From positions 722,562-786,561 of the forward strand of contig NZ_KE384533.1 of the NCBI RefSeq assembly GCF_000426525.1: DNA of 64,000 nt, given 5' to 3'. Of this stretch, positions 59,596-64,000 are shown piece after piece. The notes beneath the pieces are model-generated. The model saw only the letters and a program-made list of their open reading frames with translations, had not been told where the DNA came from and searched no databases. Made by a program: the position numbers and the translations under genes. The stretch is from Nocardioides alkalitolerans DSM 16699 (GTDB taxonomy: Bacteria > Actinomycetota > Actinomycetes > Propionibacteriales > Nocardioidaceae). How positions within the stretch are numbered: the first letter of the stretch is position 1; each line of letters begins with the position of its first letter.

Positions 59596-60881
59596 GGGGT
59601 GTCTCCGTTCGGGGACGTCGGGGTCGTCGGGGTCGGTACGGCGGAGCCGCTCACGGTGGGTGGCGGCAGCCCCAGCATCTCGCGGCCCACGAAATCACCC
59701 TCGACGCAGGCCGGGGGAACGGCGTACACGGCCGAGCCGATCGCCGTCACCCACTCGTTGAGCAGGTCGAGCTCGTCGAGCCGGGCCTGCACCGGCACGA
59801 ACTGCCGGGCCAGGTCGGCGGCGTACGCGAGGAACAGCAGACCCGTCTCGCCGGTGGGGAGGGAGTAGTTGTAGCCGCGGCGCAGGAACTGCTGCTCGGG
59901 GTCGTCGCTGCGGGCGCGCCGCACGTGGCTGGCCGGGTCGATGACCGGGAACCCGGAGGCGTCGGTGGCCTCGAAGTCCGGCTCGTCGTGCTCGGCCCCG
60001 CCGGTGAGCGGAGCGCCGTCGGAGAGGCGTCGGCCGACGCTGAACTCCCGGGCGACCCGGTCGGTGCGGTCCCAGTCGACCATGTCCATGGCGATGCGGC
60101 GCACCACGAGGAAGGTCCCGCCGTCGAAGCCGGCGGCCCGACCAGTGCTCCACAGCAGCCGGCCCTGGTCGGCCGTCGGCAGGTTCACCGTGCCGTCGAC
60201 CTGGCCCATGAGGTTGCGCATCGTCGTGCCGTCGGGGTCGCTGCCGCGGGCGCGCCGGAAGCCCTCCTGCACCCATGTGGTGCGGGTGAACGGGGCGGCG
60301 TCCTTGAGCAGCATCCGGCGCGCGTGGGCGACGCTCACGGGGTCGTCGGAGCTGACCTGCACCAGGAGGTCGGTCTGGCCCCAGGCCGGGTCGAGCGCGT
60401 CCTGGGCGAACTCGGGCAGCGGCTCGAGGCCGGGGTCGTACGCCGGGCGCAGCGACGCCAGCACGCGGGGGCCGAAGCCGAAGGTCACCGTCAGCCGGGC
60501 CGGACGCACGGCCAGCTCCGGCTCGGTGTCGGCGAGCGCCCCGCCGCCGGCCGTGAGCCGGGAGGCGTCGTCGCTGAGCAGCCGCAGGAGCCGAGCCAGC
60601 CCGTCGAGGTCGACGGGTGCCCCGGGTGCGTCGGGGTCGGCGAGCAGGTCCAGGCCGAGCAGGGAGGTCTGGGCCTGGGGCACCGTGGTGATGCCGGCCT
60701 GGTGCACGCCGTGGAAGGGCTCGACGTCGCCGCCGAGCACCGCGGGGGTCGCCTCGGCGGCGGCCGCGGCCGGGGCCGCGGGGTCGTCGACGACGCCCCG
60801 CGTGCCCCAGCCGACGGCCGTGCCGCCGATCGCGGCGGCACCCGTGGTGAGCAGGTGCCGCCGCCCGATGCCTCGGGTCAC
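59592..60881 (-). CDS. DyP-type haem peroxidase, Tat-exported
   Basis: A 429-residue dye-decolorising peroxidase. The Tat signal is GIGRRHLLTTGAAAIGG. Family motifs are EPFHGVHQAGITT, LTVTFGFGPRVL, MGQVDGTVNL (the GxxDG motif with catalytic Asp), VVRRIAMDM with the distal Arg and DPASHVRRA with the likely proximal His, then RRGYNYSLPTGETGLLFLAY. It is folded with haem in the cytoplasm and exported. GTG 60881 overlaps the PCuAC stop (GTGA), linking peroxidase production to copper carriers, as in other actinomycetes. The physiological substrate is unknown. Confidence 0.94.
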   Translation of the reverse strand: MTRGIGRRHLLTTGAAAIGGTAVGWGTRGVVDDPAAPAAAAAEATPAVLGGDVEPFHGVHQAGITTVPQAQTSLLGLDLLADPDAPGAPVDLDGLARLLRLLSDDASRLTAGGGALADTEPELAVRPARLTVTFGFGPRVLASLRPAYDPGLEPLPEFAQDALDPAWGQTDLLVQVSSDDPVSVAHARRMLLKDAAPFTRTTWVQEGFRRARGSDPDGTTMRNLMGQVDGTVNLPTADQGRLLWSTGRAAGFDGGTFLVVRRIAMDMVDWDRTDRVAREFSVGRRLSDGAPLTGGAEHDEPDFEATDASGFPVIDPASHVRRARSDDPEQQFLRRGYNYSLPTGETGLLFLAYAADLARQFVPVQARLDELDLLNEWVTAIGSAVYAVPPACVEGDFVGREMLGLPPPTVSGSAVPTPTTPTSPNGDTP

Positions 60882-61492
60882 TGGTCTCCCATGTCCATGT
60901 CGTCCATGGAGCCGTCGTCCATGTCCATCTCCATGTCGCCGGAGTACTCCTCGTCCGCGCCGCTGAACGGCTTGACGATCGCGTGGAAGTCCTGCGTCGA
61001 GCCGTCGGAGAGCTCGAGCACGATGCGCACGTCGTCCCCGGCCTCGAGCGGCGCGGGGAGGTCCATGAGCATGAGGTGGTCGCCGCCGGCGGTCAGCTCG
61101 TGCGTGCCGTCGGCGGGCACGGTGAAGCCGCCCTCCTTGGGCTGCATGACCATGGCGCCGTCGTCGCCGGCGACGACCTCGTGCAGCTCGACGAGGCCGG
61201 CGACGTCGGTCGAGGCGCTGACGACCGTGACGTCCTCGTCGGTCTCGTTGACGAACGTGCCGAAGGCCGCCGTCATCTCGGTGTCGGTGGCCTTGACCCA
61301 GGGGTCGGTCACCGTGAGGGGGCCGGTGGCGCCCGTGGTGGTGTCGTCGGACGCGGACGCGCTGGTGTCGTCGGACGCCGCGGCGCTGTCGTCGCTGCCG
61401 CAGCCGGTGAGCAGCAGCAGGGTGGCGGCGGAGGCGGCGAGCCCGAGACGGGCACGGCGCGGGCCGTGGGGGCGGTGGATCGTGGTGCGCAC
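60878..61492 (-). CDS. PCu(A)C copper chaperone lipoprotein
   Basis: A 204-residue lipoprotein with lipobox LLTGC (Cys31). The PCuAC copper site H-x-n-M-x-n-H-x-M is seen in VELHEVVAGDDGAMVM and GGDHLMLMDL. The C-terminus is an extra Met/Asp-rich tail (GDMEMDMDDGSMDDMDMGDQ) likely to bind more copper. It should hand Cu(I) to cytochrome c oxidase CuA or to partners in this operon. GTG 61492 has AGGAG six bases upstream. It is the first tightly coupled gene of a four-gene copper operon. Confidence 0.93.
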   Translation of the reverse strand: MRTTIHRPHGPRRARLGLAASAATLLLLTGCGSDDSAAASDDTSASASDDTTTGATGPLTVTDPWVKATDTEMTAAFGTFVNETDEDVTVVSASTDVAGLVELHEVVAGDDGAMVMQPKEGGFTVPADGTHELTAGGDHLMLMDLPAPLEAGDDVRIVLELSDGSTQDFHAIVKPFSGADEEYSGDMEMDMDDGSMDDMDMGDQ

Positions 61493-61575
61493 GAGGTGCT
61501 CCTGGGGGTGGTCGCGCGTCGGTGCTCCGACGCGCGGACGAGGCGTCCGTGCTCCCGGGCGCCGCGGAGCAGGGC

Positions 61576-62121
61576 TCAGGCGGCGGCCAGGACGGTGCCG
61601 GACGCGAGGACGGTGAGGTCGTCGGCCGGTGGGCCCCGGGAGGCATGGGGGGAGCGGTGGGTCTCGGCGGGCCCGGTCGTGCGGAGGGCGACCACGGGCG
61701 TACGGCGCACGCCCGGCACGACGGCGACCCGCGGCACCGCGGGCACCAGGCGCCCGACCGCCGCGAGCGCCAGCCGCCACCAGGCGCGCTCGGCCCCCAG
61801 GGCCGCGGCCACGGAGACCGCGCCGGCCGCGAGGTGGGCCAGCAGCATGGGGAGCGCGCCGTCGTGGCTGCTCGGGGCATGGAGGCTGAACCCGAGGTGG
61901 AACACGGCCTGCGCGAGGATCGCGGCGCCGGTCAGGCCGAGGACGTCGAGGCGGGCCCGGCTCAGCGGGGCGCACGCGGCCGCTCCGACAGCGGCGGCGA
62001 GCACCGCCAGCCACACCGGGGGCGTCGCGCCGCCCGCGAGGCCGTGGGCCACGACCGCCCCGGCTCCGCAGAGCGCACCGGCGCTCAGGGCGCGGCGGGT
62101 GCGCAGCGGTGCGGCGGGCAT
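61576..62121 (-). CDS. Membrane protein upstream of the copper operon, unknown
   Basis: A 181-residue protein with four membrane spans (RALSAGALCGAGAVVAHGLA, PPVWLAVLAAAVGAAACAPL, VLGLTGAAILAQAVFHLGFS and a fourth near 95-113) and a basic tail. The loop LHAPSSHDGALPM holds His residues. ATG 62121 has GAGGA-like purines upstream. It is 83 bases upstream of the PCuAC gene and on the same strand, so it likely belongs to the copper transcript. The family is not recognised; a copper-linked role is inferred from position only. Confidence 0.75.
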   Translation of the reverse strand: MPAAPLRTRRALSAGALCGAGAVVAHGLAGGATPPVWLAVLAAAVGAAACAPLSRARLDVLGLTGAAILAQAVFHLGFSLHAPSSHDGALPMLLAHLAAGAVSVAAALGAERAWWRLALAAVGRLVPAVPRVAVVPGVRRTPVVALRTTGPAETHRSPHASRGPPADDLTVLASGTVLAAA

Positions 62122-62219
62122 GACGGGTTCCTCGGGGTCTGCGGGCGGTCCGTCCAGTATGACGCGCCTCCGTCCACAGGGCCGAGCCCGCCCCGGGGGC
62201 CGTTGGGGGTGGGCGCTGG

Positions 62220-62225
62220 TAGACA
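62220..62225 (+). promoter_or_regulatory. -10-like element, possible leaderless start of RecQ gene
   Basis: TAGACA ends seven bases before GTG 62233, the spacing seen at several other genes in the window. Confidence 0.3.
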
Positions 62226-62232
62226 AGGGCGC

Positions 62233-64000
62233 GTGACCCCCGAGACGAGCGCCGTGCCCTCCGCCGAGCCTGCCGACACCGCGGCCGACCCCGTGGCCGA
62301 GCCCGTCGACGAGGGGGCCCGTGCCGCCGTACGACGGGAGGCCGAGGGCCACCTGCGGGCGCTCGTCGGCCGTGACGACGCCCAGCTGCGCGACGACCAG
62401 TGGGTCGCGATCGAGGCGCTCGCCGTCGACCGGAGGCGCGCGCTGGTCGTGCAGCGCACCGGCTGGGGCAAGTCGGCGGTCTACTTCGTGGCGACGGCCC
62501 TGCTGCGCGCCCATGGCGCCGGGCCGACGGTGATCGTGTCGCCGCTGCTCGCCCTGATGCGCAACCAGATCGCCGCGGCCCAGCGTGCCGGTGTGAAGGC
62601 GGTGACGATCAACTCCACGAACCTCACCGACTGGGAGGAGATCCACTCCGCCATCGCGGCTGGCGAGGTCGACGTGCTGCTCGTGAGCCCCGAGCGGCTC
62701 AACAACCCGTCGTTCCGCGACGAGGTGCTCCCGCGGCTGTCGGCCACGACCGGCCTGCTCGTGGTCGACGAGGCCCACTGCATCTCCGACTGGGGCCACG
62801 ACTTCCGGCCCGACTACCGCCGCATCCGCACGCTGCTCGACGAGCTGCCGACCGGGGTCCCGGTGCTCGCCACCACCGCCACGGCCAACGCCCGCGTGAC
62901 CTCCGACGTGGCCGAGCAGCTGGGCGGCATCGACCGCTCCTCCGACGTGCTGGTGCAGCGCGGAACGCTCGACCGGGCCTCGCTCCACCTCGGCGTCGTG
63001 CGGCTCGCGACCACCGAGCAGCGCCTCGCCTGGCTCACCGAGCACCTCCGCACGCTCGACGGCTCGGGCATCGTCTACTGCCTGACGGTGGCCACGACGC
63101 AGGAGGTGGCGGCCCACCTGCGCGAGCACGGCTACGAGGTGGCGGCCTACTCGGGCCAGACCGACCCCACCGAGCGCTCCGCCCTCGAGGCCGACCTCAT
63201 CGCCGGCCGGGTCAAGGCGCTCGTCGCCACGAGCGCGCTCGGGATGGGGTTCGACGCCACGCTCGGCTTCGTCGTCAACCTCGGCGCGCCCAGCTCGCCG
63301 GTCAGCTACTACCAGCAGGTCGGCCGCGCCGGCCGTGGCGCCGACCAGGCCGAGGTCGTGCTGCTCCCGGGTCGGGAGGACCGTGACATCTGGGCCTACT
63401 TCGGCTCGCTCGCGTTCCCGCAGGAGCACCTCGTGCGACAGACCCTCGAGGTGCTGGCGGCCGCCGGTCGCCCGCTCTCGACCGCCACGATCGAGACGGA
63501 GGTCGAGCTCAACCGCAACCGCCTCGAGACGATGCTCAAGGTGCTCGACGTCGACGGCGCGGTGCGTCGGGTCAAGGGCGGCTGGGAGTCCACCGGGCAG
63601 CCGTGGAGCTACGACGCCGAACGCTACGCCCGCGTCGCCGCGGCCCGCGAGCGCGAGCAGGGCGCGATGCTCGACTACCTCACCACCGACCAGTGCCGCA
63701 TGAGGTTCCTGCGCGAGCAGCTCGACGACCCGGTCGAGGCCGGGCCCGCGGGCGACTGCGGCCGGTGCGACAACTGCGGCGGCCTCGACCTCGAGTCCGG
63801 GGTCGACGAGGCGGCGGTCGCCCAAGCGCGCGCCCACCTCGACCGACCGGGCGTGGTCGTCGGGGCCCGCAAGATGTGGCCGAGCGGGCTCGACCGGCTC
63901 GGCATCCCGCTCAAGGGCAAGATCCGCGAGCCCGCCTCCGACGGCCGCGCCGTCGCCCGGCTGACCGACCTCGGCCACGGCCAGGCGCTCCGCGACCTGT
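62233..64000 (+). CDS. RecQ family ATP-dependent DNA helicase, 3' end beyond the window
   Basis: The frame is open from GTG 62233 to the last base (589 codons), so the gene is truncated by the window edge. Motif I is VVQRTGWGKSAVYF, motif Ia VSPLLALMRNQ, motif II VVDEAHCISDWGHDFRPDY, motif III ATTATANARV, and motifs V-VI are TSALGMGFD and YQQVGRAGRG. A zinc region with four cysteines follows (DQCRMRF and GDCGRCDNCGG), as in RecQ. The 30-residue N-terminus is disordered. It unwinds DNA in repair or recombination. The C-terminal domain type cannot be judged. Confidence 0.95.
   Translation, partial: MTPETSAVPSAEPADTAADPVAEPVDEGARAAVRREAEGHLRALVGRDDAQLRDDQWVAIEALAVDRRRALVVQRTGWGKSAVYFVATALLRAHGAGPTVIVSPLLALMRNQIAAAQRAGVKAVTINSTNLTDWEEIHSAIAAGEVDVLLVSPERLNNPSFRDEVLPRLSATTGLLVVDEAHCISDWGHDFRPDYRRIRTLLDELPTGVPVLATTATANARVTSDVAEQLGGIDRSSDVLVQRGTLDRASLHLGVVRLATTEQRLAWLTEHLRTLDGSGIVYCLTVATTQEVAAHLREHGYEVAAYSGQTDPTERSALEADLIAGRVKALVATSALGMGFDATLGFVVNLGAPSSPVSYYQQVGRAGRGADQAEVVLLPGREDRDIWAYFGSLAFPQEHLVRQTLEVLAAAGRPLSTATIETEVELNRNRLETMLKVLDVDGAVRRVKGGWESTGQPWSYDAERYARVAAAREREQGAMLDYLTTDQCRMRFLREQLDDPVEAGPAGDCGRCDNCGGLDLESGVDEAAVAQARAHLDRPGVVVGARKMWPSGLDRLGIPLKGKIREPASDGRAVARLTDLGHGQALRDL

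Overview
The window is 64 kb of very GC-rich, gene-dense bacterial DNA with strong G/C third-position bias. It looks like the chromosome of an actinomycete, most likely a Nocardioidaceae-type organism (Nocardioides-like). Signs of this are a mycothiol-dependent maleylpyruvate isomerase-type enzyme, a polyphosphate glucokinase, a FolP2-GpgS pair arranged as in mycobacteria, an AlkB-rubredoxin fusion, frequent GTG starts with GTGA/ATGA stop-start overlaps, and several apparently leaderless starts. The taxonomic call is inference. I see no rRNA, tRNA, phage, insertion sequence or CRISPR array.

Layout. (1) 1-13332: a seven-gene plus-strand locus: DUF4132 (cut by the window edge), stand-alone DUF4132 module, MoxR AAA+ ATPase, DUF5682, VWA protein, SWIM zinc-finger protein and a third DUF4132 protein. 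It matches the E. coli yehI-yehL-yehM-yehP-yehQ gene set, whose function is unknown, but carries three DUF4132 paralogues. (2) 13446-21171: small membrane protein, lipoprotein serpin, class I methyltransferase, FolP2-like protein, GpgS, a DUF1707 protein and a front-end-type fatty-acid desaturase. (3) 21385-32687: LapA-domain and rhomboid proteins, a DUF6153-DUF305 pair, a TetR/YhgE-like pair, alanine dehydrogenase with a divergent Lrp regulator, an HtrA-like protease, and an MMPL exporter behind its TetR. (4) 32798-44772: nitroreductase; a four-gene translationally coupled operon built around a DUF692/MNIO enzyme with a Cys-rich membrane peptide; aldo/keto reductase, GNAT, malic enzyme, TusA-like protein; a MarR/MMPL pair; an AbiEi/DUF559-type protein; polyphosphate glucokinase; and a maleylpyruvate isomerase-type enzyme. 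(5) 44915-48723: alkane hydroxylation genes (AlkB-rubredoxin, 3Fe-4S ferredoxin, ferredoxin reductase, TetR). (6) 48725-56752: pyroglutamyl peptidase, M15 and M13 peptidases, quinone oxidoreductase, DUF2470 protein, HSL-type hydrolase, a 24-residue membrane peptide. (7) 56921-62121: a copper operon on the minus strand (membrane protein, PCuAC chaperone, DyP peroxidase, CopC, CopD-CtaG), then a RecQ-type helicase running off the end.

How the genes work together. The most system-like units are the yeh-type AAA+/VWA locus, where an ATPase, a VWA adaptor, an enzyme-like DUF5682 and a zinc-finger protein are held together by stop-start overlaps; the MNIO operon, whose layout suggests modification of cysteines in a small membrane-anchored peptide; the alk operon with its own electron chain and likely repressor; and the copper operon joining periplasmic copper carriers, a Tat-exported peroxidase and an oxidase-assembly membrane protein.

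Between genes there are three unrelated families of long hairpin repeats (two copies near 13.4 and 16.0 kb, two at 19.8-19.9 kb, seven at 41.6-43.1 kb). All lie 3' of genes, and one family flanks the AbiEi-type gene on both sides with exact 39-base geometry. Functional names rest on motifs read by eye; no database search was run.
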